A DNA stretch of 64,000 nt from Flavobacteriales bacterium UBA6057 (GTDB lineage: Bacteria > Bacteroidota > Bacteroidia > Flavobacteriales_G > Salibacteraceae), in the NCBI GenBank assembly GCA_002428995.1, contig DIYJ01000004.1, positions 124,001 through 188,000 on the forward strand, given 5' to 3'. Of the stretch, positions 26,994 to 36,602 are shown piece by piece. Positions within the stretch are counted from its first letter, which is position 1; each line of letters opens with the position of its first letter. Below the pieces are notes generated by a model. That model ran no database searches. It had not been told where the DNA came from and saw only the letters and a list, made by a program, of their open reading frames with translations. A program made the translations under genes and the position numbers.

Positions 26994-29479
26994 CAGAAGT
27001 TCACGATCAGTTTGGCATTGACCCTTCGCTGGGTCAGGAAGTTGGGAACCGCATATTCGATTTCCCGAGCATCCTTCACCCAAAGGTAGCTGATGGTATT
27101 GTTGATGGCCAGCAGGTTGAAGATTTCAAGGGAAATCCAGGCACTCTTGAGATACTTGAGGGCATTGCTCATTTCATTTTCCTCGCTCTTCAACTGAAAG
27201 GAGAAACCTATGTCAACCCTTCTGTAGGGCGGGATTCTGAAAACATCAAGGTAGCGTGTGTAGCTCGGTGGGCCCGTGGCCAGTCCAGAGCCGAACAGAA
27301 GGCTCAGGTGCATCTTGAAGTTTTCACGACCGGGAATGTAATCCTGGAAGGTGAGCGCAAACGTTACCAACTGATCCGTTGGTCGCGGAATGAAGCCAGG
27401 CGATATCGTGGTACTGTCTACAGCGACCTGATCAGCCGTCACTCCTCTTACAATGGTGTCACCGTCCTGATTGAAGTAGATCTGGTAATCGTCATTGATC
27501 AGGTCTTCCTGTGTTCTGAGCAAGGAAAGGCTTACCCATGAATCAACGCCCTTCACAAACTCACCGTTCAGCTTAAGGTCAACCCCGGTGGCGTAGCCGC
27601 TGGCAATGTTGTCGGCATAATAGCGAATTCGCACATTGTCCAATTCATAGGGAATCAGGTCTTCCAGCTGCTTGTAGTAGGCTTCCCCAACGAACTTAAA
27701 TCTGCGGTTCCATGCCTTGAAATTATGATCGGTTCCGATCACATAGTGAATGGACGTCTGAGCCCTGATCTCGGGGTTTACAGCGCCAAACAGGTCTCGC
27801 ATTTCACGATAAAATGCCGGTTGATGGTAGTAGCCCCAGCTGGCGCGGAATATCCAGTCCTGCTTCCAGTTGGGTTGAAACGAAGCCTGAATACGCGGAC
27901 TTACAGTCGTCTGGTAGTTCAGGTCCCAGTAGTGAAAACGCGCTCCGGTGCTCAGGTAAAAGGAATGGCTGTCGATGTCGAAATACCAGTCGCGCTGCAG
28001 GTATCCCATGAGGCGGTTGGTGGCAATGCGGTTTTCAGACTGAATGAGTTCAAACACATTTACATTCTCACCATCGTAGGGAACGCTGAAGCCCACAGAG
28101 TCGATGGTCTCCCATTCGTTGATCACGTCTTCAATGTCATCCCTGCGGTATTTCAAACCCCATAACCACTTGTGGCGATTGGGCTGGTATTCGCCCTGGT
28201 GTTCAAATGCCGTGACTGTGGCATCCAGGTAGTTCCGTGCGTGATTCAGGTAAGAACCAACGCCAATGACAAAGGCTTCATCTCCAAAGCTCTCTTTACC
28301 CAGATCCGTATCCAGCTCAGAAAGCCGGTAGGCTCCTTCAATGTCGAAAGTTTCGCTTTCACTGGTTCGGAAGCTGGAGGCAATGAGTTTCAAGTCCAGT
28401 CCGTAGCGAGGCTTCCAGGTAGTGGAAACAGCTCCAAAGGCCGTCAGGAATTCGTTCACCTCGCTGCCGTCAAAGAAAACCCGAAGGCTCAGGGCATCGC
28501 TTACGGTACCAAAACTCGAGGTCCGGTCTACCGGGAAGAACTGGTATTGGTTCCAGGCCAGGTTTCCGAGGAAGGCTACCTCCAGTTCATCGTTGATGCC
28601 ATAGGTGAGGTAGGTTTGATAGTCCATGAAGCGCGGGCGGTATTCCCCTTGCTCATCCAGGCTACCCAGCAGGTATTGATTGGTGAAATAGCGAAGCCCG
28701 TGGATTTGCGTGAAACGCTGATTGGCGGAACGGTTTTCCAGGTGCAGATTTGCTCCCAGAAGCCCACCGGAAAAGGAGCCTGCAAACTTCTCTGGCTTCT
28801 TGTAGTTGATGTCCAGCACCGAAGAAAGCTTGTCTCCATAGCGCGCTTCGAATCCTCCTGAACTGAAGCTCACATTGTCTACCAAGTCAGAGTTCACGAA
28901 GCTCAATCCTTCCTGCTGCCCACTTCTTACGAGGAAAGGACGGTAGACTTCAATGCCGTTGACATACACGAGGTTTTCATCAAAGTTTCCACCGCGCACC
29001 GAATACTGAGAACTCAATTCATTGTTGCTCGAAGCTCCAAGGCCTTGCGAAAGGATGAGTCGCTCCACACCACCCGTCACCGAGGGCACGAAGTCCGCCA
29101 CTTTCACATCGATCTTGCTCATCGGTTTTTCCCGCTTGGCTTCCGCGCTCTTCTCGTAAACATCGATCAACACGGTGGATGGCCGCAAGCTTTTGCTCAG
29201 TTCGCGCTTTTCTCCGGCTGCGAGTTTCAGCGGCACCATCTGATTTTCGAAGGCTACGTGGGCAATTTGAATCGAGACCTCTTCTCCGGATGGCACGTCC
29301 AGGCTGTAGTTTCCGTTTTGATCCGTTACTGTGGCGTATTGCGAACCGGGAATTCCAATGGTTACGCCTTCAATCGGCTTTCCATTCTGATCGGTGAACC
29401 GTCCCTCCAGGGTGGCCATTTGTGAGAACCCGCCAATGGACGTGAGCAGGAACAGCAGTATGGTGAGGTGCTTGTACAA
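26993..29479 (-). CDS. TonB-dependent outer-membrane receptor
   Basis: An 828-residue receptor. After the signal peptide comes a carboxypeptidase-regulatory-like beta-sandwich (ATLEGRFTDQNGKPIEGVTI, residues about 22-105), then the plug (SVTGGVERLILSQGLGASSN, YSVRGGNFDENLVYVNGIEV), then a 22-strand-type barrel (EARYGDKLSSVLDINYKKPE) ending in aromatic Phe. It imports an unknown large substrate using TonB energy. Architecture and neighbours (a small carboxypeptidase-like protein upstream, a lipoprotein downstream) are SusC-like in style, but there is no SusD. The gene begins one base after the preceding stop. Confidence 0.9.
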   Translation of the reverse strand: MYKHLTILLFLLTSIGGFSQMATLEGRFTDQNGKPIEGVTIGIPGSQYATVTDQNGNYSLDVPSGEEVSIQIAHVAFENQMVPLKLAAGEKRELSKSLRPSTVLIDVYEKSAEAKREKPMSKIDVKVADFVPSVTGGVERLILSQGLGASSNNELSSQYSVRGGNFDENLVYVNGIEVYRPFLVRSGQQEGLSFVNSDLVDNVSFSSGGFEARYGDKLSSVLDINYKKPEKFAGSFSGGLLGANLHLENRSANQRFTQIHGLRYFTNQYLLGSLDEQGEYRPRFMDYQTYLTYGINDELEVAFLGNLAWNQYQFFPVDRTSSFGTVSDALSLRVFFDGSEVNEFLTAFGAVSTTWKPRYGLDLKLIASSFRTSESETFDIEGAYRLSELDTDLGKESFGDEAFVIGVGSYLNHARNYLDATVTAFEHQGEYQPNRHKWLWGLKYRRDDIEDVINEWETIDSVGFSVPYDGENVNVFELIQSENRIATNRLMGYLQRDWYFDIDSHSFYLSTGARFHYWDLNYQTTVSPRIQASFQPNWKQDWIFRASWGYYHQPAFYREMRDLFGAVNPEIRAQTSIHYVIGTDHNFKAWNRRFKFVGEAYYKQLEDLIPYELDNVRIRYYADNIASGYATGVDLKLNGEFVKGVDSWVSLSLLRTQEDLINDDYQIYFNQDGDTIVRGVTADQVAVDSTTISPGFIPRPTDQLVTFALTFQDYIPGRENFKMHLSLLFGSGLATGPPSYTRYLDVFRIPPYRRVDIGFSFQLKSEENEMSNALKYLKSAWISLEIFNLLAINNTISYLWVKDAREIEYAVPNFLTQRRVNAKLIVNF

Positions 29480-29480
29480 T

Positions 29481-30116
29481 TTATCTCTTTGACTTCAGGT
29501 CTCCACTCTTCCACGCTCTTACAAATTGAGCCCAGGCAAGTGGGTTCAAGAGGCTGATCTGCGGAATTTGTCCTGTGGTGTAAAGCCTGGACGCTTCGCG
29601 GTTTACCTGGTAGTAGTAGTTGGCTTGGCCGCTCATAGGAACTCCCTGAACAGCCAGACGGATTTCGTCTTTGGTAAGGTTTTCAAAGGCCCGATCGTAA
29701 TCTGTTTCAGGTGCGTTCAGCGAGAGGAATGCATCTCGGAATTGCTCCTTGCTGGGCCATGGATATACAATTTGCTCATCCAGCGTCACTGTGTCTTTCT
29801 GAAGTTTCTGAATGAGCGAATAGCGTTTATCGCTTAGCGTATCGGGAATGATGTAACTAATGCCTTGATAGCCTACGCTCGAGAATTCGATCGTGTCGTT
29901 TCTGCTTACTACAAGGGAGAAGAACCCATAATAATCGCAAATAGTACCTCGGTGGCTTCCCTTGATCATCACGCTGGTGAAGGGAACGGGGGAGAGACTG
30001 TCTCCTGAAACCACCATCCCATATACTTGAACAAGGTCGTTGCTGTCATCTTGCGCCTGTGCAGCAGAGATGCCAGCGGATAGTAGAAGAAGGAAGTAAA
30101 AGAATCGTTTCATCAC
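29481..30116 (-). CDS. Carboxypeptidase-regulatory-like domain protein
   Basis: A 211-residue periplasmic or outer-membrane-associated protein. The signal peptide ends ISAAQAQ and is followed by one carboxypeptidase-regulatory-like beta-sandwich (VYGMVVSGDSLSPVPFTSVM, GFFSLVVSRNDTIEFSSVGY), the same domain type as at the N-terminus of the receptor next door. The C-terminal 100 residues (KEQFRDAFLSLNAPETDYDR) are helical and unassigned. It starts with an ATGA overlap on the M23 peptidase gene and ends one base before the receptor gene. Confidence 0.78.
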   Translation of the reverse strand: MMKRFFYFLLLLSAGISAAQAQDDSNDLVQVYGMVVSGDSLSPVPFTSVMIKGSHRGTICDYYGFFSLVVSRNDTIEFSSVGYQGISYIIPDTLSDKRYSLIQKLQKDTVTLDEQIVYPWPSKEQFRDAFLSLNAPETDYDRAFENLTKDEIRLAVQGVPMSGQANYYYQVNREASRLYTTGQIPQISLLNPLAWAQFVRAWKSGDLKSKR

Positions 30117-31795
30117 TTGTAAATGATTCCTTCAAAGGTGGCAACATTTCCTACCATATCTGTCACATAGATGCGCAATTCATGCTCAGCGTTGGTTGCC
30201 GGCACATCTTCCGTTTGAACCCTCAGCCTTCTCTTCTTCGGTTCATACGCAGCCACCACCCATTGTCCGTCCACAAACGCATCGTAATCATAGATGCCGC
30301 TGCGATTGTCTGAAATTCTAAAATCCAGCGCTGAAGCGGTTGTTCGGAAGTAACTTCCTCCACCAGGGTAGGTTATGGATGGGGCTTTCACGTCCTCCAT
30401 AACCTTAAACTTTCCAAAATATTTTGATTCAGCTTCCAGCCATTTTCCATTCCAGTGACTGGCCAGTGCTCTGCGAAATCCTCCAGCGCTGTTCAGCTGG
30501 GCGATGAAGGCTTTAGAAGAATCAGATACTCCATACGTTTTTAGGCGAATAGATATCGGTTTGTGGAGAGGTACATCCGATTTATGGACAGAAATAGTGG
30601 CGCTTTTGTCGTTGGTGGAATCGAGGCGTTCGCTGACGGAGAAATCAATGGATTCGTAAAGTGCTCCTTCCGGTATCGCTACTTGAGAAGCAGTGGTCTC
30701 GTAATAATTGTAGGTGTTCCATTCCATCCACTGTTCTGGCTTTTCCTCCTGCACCTGGCCCGCTTCGCTCACCATCACCGAGAACGAAACCTTTTCAACG
30801 TTTCCTCCCAGATCTTCCGCCCACACTTCGATGCTGTGTTTTCCGGGATTCAATGCCATTACTCCATCCTCGCGTTTGTAGCGCGCAGCCTCCAGGTCAT
30901 TCCCCGGAAGGCGATAGAGCCGCAAGAATCTACTTTTTTGATTGTAGTAGTAGCGGTAATCGATCTGAGCATTGATGAACCGGCTGTCGTGAAAGGGAAT
31001 GCTGTCAGAGGTGAAGGTGCTGATCAGGAGTGAATCAGCAAAGAGCTTCAGGCGGTAAAACCCGTTTTGATTCAGTGATCCGCTGAATTGGTCGTACCCG
31101 TTGACAGCCACCGAAAAGGCTCCTTTTACTTTAACGGGTTGGTTCGCATTGATCGATGAGCGATTGGCGGAAGCGCGCAGCGGATAGCGTTTGCCATTGA
31201 CACTTGATCCTTCACCGATGGGAACAATGGCCAGAGCCTGGATTCGGGGTCTGAGTCGATCATCGAGCGGAAAGCCGAAGAGCAAAGGGTTTCTTGGAAC
31301 CTCGGTGACAGTTTCGCGCACTTCAAAATGAAGGTGTGGACCTCCTGAGCCTCCGGTGTTTCCGGAATAGGCCACCACCTGTCCTTTCTCCACAGGAAGT
31401 TCATCTTCACCTGGGTACACATCCACCTCAAATGATTCTGCTGATTTCTGGGCCGCTTTTACATAAGCTCCTATTTCCGGATTAAAGCTTCTTAAGTGAC
31501 CGTAAACAGTGGTGTACCCTTCAGGATGATCTATGTAGAGCGCAAGACCGTATCCGTAGGGTGAAATCTTGATTCGCGAAACATGACCGCTTGCAGCTGC
31601 CATTACCTCCATGCCTTCCTTGCCTCCGGTTTTAAGGTCCAGACCAGCGTGAAAGTGGTTGGATCGAAGTTCTCCAAAACTTCCTGAAAGAGCTGGTTTG
31701 ATCGGCAGCGGGTTGATGACTTGAAAGTCAGGACTCTGTGCGTTCAGCAGCTGAATGATGAGGAGAAAAAGCCCCGTATGGATGACTCTAAGCAT
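30113..31795 (-). CDS. M23-family metallopeptidase (LytM-type)
   Basis: A 560-residue secreted protein. The signal peptide ends QLLNAQ, then an N-terminal LytM/M23 domain carries the zinc residues His49 and Asp53 (NHFHAGLDLKTGG) and the HLHFE motif near residue 155 (GSGGPHLHFEVRE). Long C-terminal beta-rich regions follow and have no known motif. M23 enzymes cut peptidoglycan cross-bridges. Family members with this exact layout in Bacteroidota sit next to receptor genes as here. It is the first gene of the five-gene leftward operon; a TATATTCG box on the minus strand about 12 bp upstream is a possible -7 element. Confidence 0.88.
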   Translation of the reverse strand: MLRVIHTGLFLLIIQLLNAQSPDFQVINPLPIKPALSGSFGELRSNHFHAGLDLKTGGKEGMEVMAAASGHVSRIKISPYGYGLALYIDHPEGYTTVYGHLRSFNPEIGAYVKAAQKSAESFEVDVYPGEDELPVEKGQVVAYSGNTGGSGGPHLHFEVRETVTEVPRNPLLFGFPLDDRLRPRIQALAIVPIGEGSSVNGKRYPLRASANRSSINANQPVKVKGAFSVAVNGYDQFSGSLNQNGFYRLKLFADSLLISTFTSDSIPFHDSRFINAQIDYRYYYNQKSRFLRLYRLPGNDLEAARYKREDGVMALNPGKHSIEVWAEDLGGNVEKVSFSVMVSEAGQVQEEKPEQWMEWNTYNYYETTASQVAIPEGALYESIDFSVSERLDSTNDKSATISVHKSDVPLHKPISIRLKTYGVSDSSKAFIAQLNSAGGFRRALASHWNGKWLEAESKYFGKFKVMEDVKAPSITYPGGGSYFRTTASALDFRISDNRSGIYDYDAFVDGQWVVAAYEPKKRRLRVQTEDVPATNAEHELRIYVTDMVGNVATFEGIIYK

Positions 31796-31867
31796 AGATT
31801 GGCTGCGAATATATTGGTCTCTTCACCGAACAGGTGGTAGGAATCTTGTACTCTTGTGATGTAGAAA

Positions 31868-31898
31868 TTTGCGATTGAACAACCACCGCATAATTTTG
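31868..31898 (+). promoter_or_regulatory. Promoter of the coiled-coil gene, zapA and possibly the 6S-like RNA
   Basis: TTTG (31868-31871), exactly 19 nt, TAATTTTG (31891-31898) is a perfect match to the Bacteroidota consensus. The start codon at 31927 is 28 bp downstream of the -7 box. Confidence 0.75.
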
Positions 31899-31926
31899 CG
31901 AGTGCGTTTTTAATAAAGCGCTGAAT

Positions 31927-32217
31927 GTGAAAGATTTAACCGATTCGTTCTCTAGTCTTGAAAAGAAAGTAGACCGCTTGCTGTCACGTTGTGCAGAGCA
32001 GGCAGAGAAGATTCATGACTTGGAAGGCCAGTTGTCCAAAAAGGGCGAACAGGTGAACGACCTGGAGCTTTCTCTGGGACGGTTGAAGGACGAGAATAAG
32101 GTGTTGAAAATGGCTTCAGCCGTGCAGGGAAGCGATGAGAATCGTACGGAGGCGAAGCGCAGGATCAACGAATTGGTACGGGAAATTGACAGGTGCATTT
32201 CGATGATGAGCAAGTAA
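31927..32217 (+). CDS. Short coiled-coil protein upstream of zapA
   Basis: A 96-residue protein, nearly all predicted coiled coil with clear heptads (SLEKKVDRLLSRCAEQAEKI, LEGQLSKKGEQVNDLELSLG). It uses a GTG start. Its stop shares one base with the zapA start (TAATG), so the two are translationally coupled. A coiled-coil partner gene upstream of zapA is known from other bacteria (for example ZauP in Caulobacter), and this protein may likewise bind ZapA at the division ring, but sequence similarity to ZauP cannot be judged here. Confidence 0.75.
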   Translation: MKDLTDSFSSLEKKVDRLLSRCAEQAEKIHDLEGQLSKKGEQVNDLELSLGRLKDENKVLKMASAVQGSDENRTEAKRRINELVREIDRCISMMSK

Positions 32218-32498
32218 TGAGCGAGTTACACATCAAAGTCAACATAGCAAGTAGAACTTATCCATTGACAGTGTCTTCAGATGAGGAAGAAGAGGTCAGA
32301 AAAGCGGCCACCTTCATCAACGATAAGCTGAAAACCCTTGGATCCAGTTTTGCTGTGAAGGACAAGCAGGATTTACTCGCCATGCTAGCCCTTGAACTCA
32401 CGCTCGGTAAAGGCCACGGAAAAGATGAAACCCAGAAGGAAGGGCTTCTCCATGGACTAAAGAGCTTAGAACAGCGAGTAGAGGAAGCATTGAAATAG
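32217..32498 (+). CDS. zapA: Cell division protein ZapA
   Basis: A 93-residue ZapA. The N-terminal strand-turn-strand (MSELHIKVNIASRTYPLTVS) and the EEEEVRKAATFINDKLK helix are typical, followed by the long C-terminal coiled-coil helix. ZapA bundles FtsZ filaments at midcell. The start at 32217 overlaps the upstream stop (TAATG); an upstream in-frame ATG at 32193 would only add residues read from the end of the previous gene. It is followed by the 6S-like RNA, the same neighbourhood in which 6S RNA is found in many other phyla. Confidence 0.9.
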   Translation: MSELHIKVNIASRTYPLTVSSDEEEEVRKAATFINDKLKTLGSSFAVKDKQDLLAMLALELTLGKGHGKDETQKEGLLHGLKSLEQRVEEALK

Positions 32499-32524
32499 AG
32501 CCTTTTTTGTTCTTTTAAGGTATT

Positions 32525-32738
32525 CCCGTACAGACCGATGAATTATTTGTAACCTGAACAGTTACAACGCTGGGGTGTAAACTCAAACCGGCAAGAGCAG
32601 GCCTGCTTATCCCGATTTACTCGGGAGATTCCATACCGCTTCGGTGGCATGGGACACTGGACGTTCGCGCTGATATGGTACATCCCAAACCTTTGCTTTA
32701 TAGCGGGTTACAAAGCTTTCGGTTTGTGCGGGTTTTTT
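32525..32738 (+). ncRNA. ssrS: 6S-like RNA (6S-Flavo type)
   Basis: The ends of this 208-nt stretch pair closely. The first 8 nt (32525-32532, CCCGUACA) pair with the last 8 (32725-32732, UGUGCGGG). One G-U wobble, ACCG/CGGU, an internal loop and a 9-bp helix (UUUGUAACC with GGUUACAAA) then extend the rod. The centre holds small hairpins (CCCGA/UCGGG and ACCG-CUU-CGGU). A T6 tract follows at 32733-32738. A long, rod-like, end-closed RNA with a central bubble between zapA and rny fits 6S RNA, which binds and holds RNA polymerase. The identity rests on structure and position, not on a covariance search. Confidence 0.75.
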
Positions 32739-32760
32739 ATGAATTAACTAGGAAATCGAA

Positions 32761-34296
32761 ATGATTGAAATCATCATAGCGGCCATTGCAGGAGTCGCTG
32801 TAGGAGCCGGAGTGTTTTTTGTGATTCAAAAGACAGCTTTGGCAGCCACCAAAAAGAAGATCATAGAACAAGCGGAGAGTGATGGTGAGCTGAAGAAGAA
32901 GGAAAAAATGATGCAGGCCAAGGAGAAGTTTCTCCAGCTGAAGGAAGAGCACGAAAAGTCCATCAGTGAAAAGGATCGGAAGATCTCAGAGGCCGAAAGT
33001 CGGGTGAAGCAGAAAGAGCACTCGATGAACAACAAATTACAGGAGCTCAATAAAAAGGATCAGCGGGCTTCGCGACTTCAGGATGACCTGAAACGCGAAA
33101 TGAGCATGGTGGAGAAGAAGCAGGCTGAGCTTGAAACCCTTCACCGAAAGCAGGTGAAGCAGCTTGAAGGCATGGCTAATCTTACCGAAGACGAGGCCAA
33201 GGAGCAACTCAAGGAAGCATTGCTCAACGAGGTGAGAACCGAGTCCATGGGATTGATCAAGGAGATCGTGGACGAAGCCAAGATCAACGCGAATCGTGAT
33301 GCCAAGAAGATCGTGATCGAGACCATCCAGCGCGTGGCCACAGAGCAGGCGGTGGAGAATTCAGTGTCTGTATTCAACATTGAAAGTGACGAACTCAAAG
33401 GACGCATCATTGGCCGAGAAGGGCGCAACATCCGAGCGCTGGAAGCCGCTACCGGTGTGGAGATCATTGTGGACGATACTCCGGAAGCCATCATCCTGTC
33501 TTGTTTTGATCCCGTGAGACGAGAAATTGCTCGCCTTTCATTGCACCAGTTGGTGACAGACGGCAGAATCCACCCTGCGAGGATCGAGGAGGTAGTCGCC
33601 AAGACTCAGAAAAGATTGAACGAAGAGATCATCGAAACAGGAAAACGCACCTGCATTGACTTGAACATTCACGGGCTTCACCCGGAGTTGATTCGCATGG
33701 TAGGGCGCATGAAGTATCGTTCTTCTTATGGGCAAAACCTTCTGAAGCACAGCCGTGAGGTTGCGAATCTTTGCGCTTCCATGGCTTCTGAATTGGGATT
33801 AAACCCGAAGGTGGCCAAGCGAGCAGGACTGCTGCATGACATTGGAAAAGTGAGCGATGAGGAAAGCGAATTGCCACACGCCATCCTCGGAATGAAACTC
33901 GCTGAGAAGTACAACGAGAAAGGTGATGTGTGCAACGCTATTGGCGCACACCACGATGAAATTGAAATGACGACACTGATTTCTCCCATCGTTCAGGTAT
34001 GTGATGCGGTGAGTGGAGCGCGTCCAGGTGCGCGTAGAGAGATCATGGAGTCCTACATCCAGCGAATCAAGGATCTGGAGAATCTTGCACTGAGCTATGA
34101 TGGCGTAAACAAAGCCTTCGCCCTGCAAGCCGGACGTGAACTTCGCGTGATGGTGGAGAGCGAGAAAGTGAAGGACAAGGATGCAGAAATCCTGGCGTTC
34201 CAGATATCGCAGCGCATTCAGGACGAGATGACTTATCCGGGTCAGGTAAAGATCACCGTCATTCGAGAAACGAGAGCTACATCCATCGCGCGATAA
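32761..34296 (+). CDS. rny: Ribonuclease Y
   Basis: A 511-residue membrane-anchored endoribonuclease, full length. The N-terminal helix ([20 protein letters not shown]) is followed by a long coiled coil to about residue 190, the KH domain ([20 protein letters not shown], near 212) and the HD domain with AGLLHDIGK near residue 350. RNase Y starts decay of many mRNAs. The gene begins 22 bp after the T-tract of the 6S-like RNA, a notable placement since transcript ends must be set there. Confidence 0.96.
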   Translation: MIEIIIAAIAGVAVGAGVFFVIQKTALAATKKKIIEQAESDGELKKKEKMMQAKEKFLQLKEEHEKSISEKDRKISEAESRVKQKEHSMNNKLQELNKKDQRASRLQDDLKREMSMVEKKQAELETLHRKQVKQLEGMANLTEDEAKEQLKEALLNEVRTESMGLIKEIVDEAKINANRDAKKIVIETIQRVATEQAVENSVSVFNIESDELKGRIIGREGRNIRALEAATGVEIIVDDTPEAIILSCFDPVRREIARLSLHQLVTDGRIHPARIEEVVAKTQKRLNEEIIETGKRTCIDLNIHGLHPELIRMVGRMKYRSSYGQNLLKHSREVANLCASMASELGLNPKVAKRAGLLHDIGKVSDEESELPHAILGMKLAEKYNEKGDVCNAIGAHHDEIEMTTLISPIVQVCDAVSGARPGARREIMESYIQRIKDLENLALSYDGVNKAFALQAGRELRVMVESEKVKDKDAEILAFQISQRIQDEMTYPGQVKITVIRETRATSIAR

Positions 34297-34305
34297 GCCC
34301 AAACA

Positions 34306-35295
34306 ATGATTGAACGCAGCATTACGGGAAAGCGAGTCCTGGTGACAGGGTGCGCTGGATTTATTGGCTCAAACCTCTGTGAGGATCTACTGAAACACGA
34401 CAACGAAGTCGTGGGACTTGACAACTTCGAAACAGGCTTCGAGCGGAACATTACTCCTTTCAAGGAGAACTCAAGGTTCCAGTTCATTCAGGGCGACATC
34501 CGCAATCTGGAAGACTGCAAGCGCGCGTGTGACGGGGCAGAGATCGTGTTGCATCAGGCGGCTCTGGGTTCTGTTCCCCGGTCTATCAATGATCCTATCA
34601 ACTCCAACAAGACCAATATTGACGGTTTCCTGAACATGCTCGTAGCAGCGCGCGATCACAAGATCAAGCGCTTTGTATACGCTTCCAGCAGCTCCGTTTA
34701 CGGTGATGAGAAGCGATTGCCCAAGGTGGAAGCCAAGATTGGAAAGGCGCTGTCTCCATATGCGGTGACCAAATCGGTGAATGAGCAATATGCTCATGTG
34801 TTTGGAGATCTCTTCGGTTTAGAAACGGTGGGTCTCAGGTACTTCAACGTTTTTGGCAAGCATCAAAGCCCTAATGGAGCTTATGCCGCAGCCATTCCCA
34901 AGTTCATCGAGCGTCTGATCCGACTGCAATCTCCTACCATTCACGGTGATGGAACGCAATCGAGAGACTTTACCTACATCGCCAATGTGGTGCAGGCAAA
35001 CAATGTGGCGGCCATTTCTACAAACCCCACGGCTGTGAACGAGGTGTACAACGTTGCCACCGGAGTCAGCACCAACTTGAATGAGTTGATCGACATTCTC
35101 AAAGAGGCACTGGGAGCTTTTGATTCCAACATCCTCAACATCGAACCCGAACACGGCCCAGAGCGAGTAGGAGATGTAAGGCACAGTCTGGCCTCTATTG
35201 TAAAGGCAGAAACGATGTTAGGCTACAAGCCGACCCATACCCTGGAACAGGGATTGAACGAGGCCATCTCCTGGTATTGGAATGACCTGCGCTAG
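34306..35295 (+). CDS. NAD-dependent nucleotide-sugar epimerase (UDP-GlcNAc/UDP-GlcNAcA 4-epimerase type)
   Basis: A 329-residue extended short-chain dehydrogenase. The Rossmann motif is VTGCAGFIGSN; the catalytic triad is seen as SSSSVYGD and the Tyr-Lys of SPYAVTK. The whole length resembles WbpP/TviC-type enzymes, which interconvert UDP-GlcNAc(A) and UDP-GalNAc(A). It lies 9 bp after rny and opens the polysaccharide cluster, though rny itself is a housekeeping gene. The exact sugar cannot be fixed from motifs. Confidence 0.85.
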   Translation: MIERSITGKRVLVTGCAGFIGSNLCEDLLKHDNEVVGLDNFETGFERNITPFKENSRFQFIQGDIRNLEDCKRACDGAEIVLHQAALGSVPRSINDPINSNKTNIDGFLNMLVAARDHKIKRFVYASSSSVYGDEKRLPKVEAKIGKALSPYAVTKSVNEQYAHVFGDLFGLETVGLRYFNVFGKHQSPNGAYAAAIPKFIERLIRLQSPTIHGDGTQSRDFTYIANVVQANNVAAISTNPTAVNEVYNVATGVSTNLNELIDILKEALGAFDSNILNIEPEHGPERVGDVRHSLASIVKAETMLGYKPTHTLEQGLNEAISWYWNDLR

Positions 35296-35466
35296 GCTTT
35301 GAGCAGGGCAGGAAGAGACCTTGGTAAGTGTGGTCAGTTAAGGTCAAGTGACCTCTAAGGCAGTTAGTCAGTTTAATTTAACCTTCGAAGGGTGATCGTG
35401 GCAAGGGCTCAAAGTCGCATTCTGAGAGCACGTTGAAAGGCATATCTTCGCAGCCAATTTTAGCAT

Positions 35467-36492
35467 ATGAGCAAGATTTCGTTTGCAGTAGTAGGTTTTG
35501 GACACATCGGGAAGAAGCATGCCATCATGGTAGATGGAAATGATGATTCTCAGTTGCTCGCCATCGTTGACGTGGATGAAACGAAACAAGCAGAAGCCCG
35601 CACCCTTTATCCGAAGGTGAATGTTTATGCCTCCATAGAGGAAATGTTGGAGTCAGAACCACAAGTGGATATTGTGAACATCTGCACCCCCAATGGCTAT
35701 CATGCTGCTCAAAGCATCAAGGCGCTCGATTACAGGAAGCATGCTGTCATCGAAAAGCCGATGGGATTGACGCGCCAGGAATGTGAGGAAGTCATTTTCA
35801 AATCACTTCAGGTGTCGAAGCACGTGTTCTGCGTAAAGCAGAATCGCTACAGCCCGTCTTCTCAATGGCTCAAGGACGTGGTGAAGAACAATCGCCTTGG
35901 CAAGATCAACATGGTGCAGCTGAGCTGCTACTGGAATCGCGACAGTCGCTATTACAAGGCCGGTGGATGGAAAGGAACCCAATCATTGGATGGTGGAGTG
36001 CTCTTCACTCAGTTCAGTCACTTCATAGATATCATGTACTGGTTGTTTGGTGACATCCAGAATATCATCGCCACCAGCAGTAACTTCAGTCACAAGGATA
36101 GCACCGAGTTTGACGACTCTGGATTGGTGCAGTTTGAATTTGTGAATGGTGGTTTTGGTTCCATCAACTATTCCACGAGTGTTTGGAACAGGAACTTCGA
36201 AAGCAGCATTGTAGTGATCGGAGAAAAGGGAACGGTGAAAGTGAGTGGCCAGTACATGGATCAGGTAGCTTACTGTCACATTGAGGATTATGAAATGCCT
36301 GAGCTTCCTCCGCCCAATCCGCCTAATGATTACGGTGATTACAAAGGAAGTGCTGCCAATCACCACTACGTTATCCAAAACGTGATTGACGTGCTCACCG
36401 GTAAATCTCAGATTTCGACCAACGCCCTTGAGGGAATGAAAGTGGTAGAGATGATTGAGCGAATCCACCGGAAGCAGGGTGTGATGCAATAG
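35467..36492 (+). CDS. Gfo/Idh/MocA-family nucleotide-sugar dehydrogenase (WbpB/WlbA-like)
   Basis: A 341-residue NAD(P)-dependent oxidoreductase. The N-terminal Rossmann fold has VVGFGHIGKKHA, the family Lys motif is AVIEKPMGLTRQE, and the C-terminal alpha/beta domain contains SLDGGVLFTQFSHFIDIMYW, typical of UDP-N-acetylglucosaminuronate 3-dehydrogenases (WbpB/WlbA). Such enzymes oxidise C3 to a ketone before transamination. With the aminotransferase at 53937, the amidotransferase at 38025 and the 2-epimerase at 50956 it could form a diamino-uronic acid route. It starts 171 bp after the epimerase. Confidence 0.85.
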   Translation: MSKISFAVVGFGHIGKKHAIMVDGNDDSQLLAIVDVDETKQAEARTLYPKVNVYASIEEMLESEPQVDIVNICTPNGYHAAQSIKALDYRKHAVIEKPMGLTRQECEEVIFKSLQVSKHVFCVKQNRYSPSSQWLKDVVKNNRLGKINMVQLSCYWNRDSRYYKAGGWKGTQSLDGGVLFTQFSHFIDIMYWLFGDIQNIIATSSNFSHKDSTEFDDSGLVQFEFVNGGFGSINYSTSVWNRNFESSIVVIGEKGTVKVSGQYMDQVAYCHIEDYEMPELPPPNPPNDYGDYKGSAANHHYVIQNVIDVLTGKSQISTNALEGMKVVEMIERIHRKQGVMQ

Positions 36493-36602
36493 GATTTGTT
36501 TTCAGGATGGCCTGCCAACCATCCGCTCGCTGCGCGTTGAATCAGGTAGGTGAATGCCGCCCGCAAAACGCAAACCAGATTTGTCTTTAACTTGTTTCCT
36601 CA

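Noticed and set aside
28172..28861. A 229-codon plus-strand opening opposite the TonB-dependent receptor
   Set aside because: Antisense to the receptor barrel and without recognisable features.
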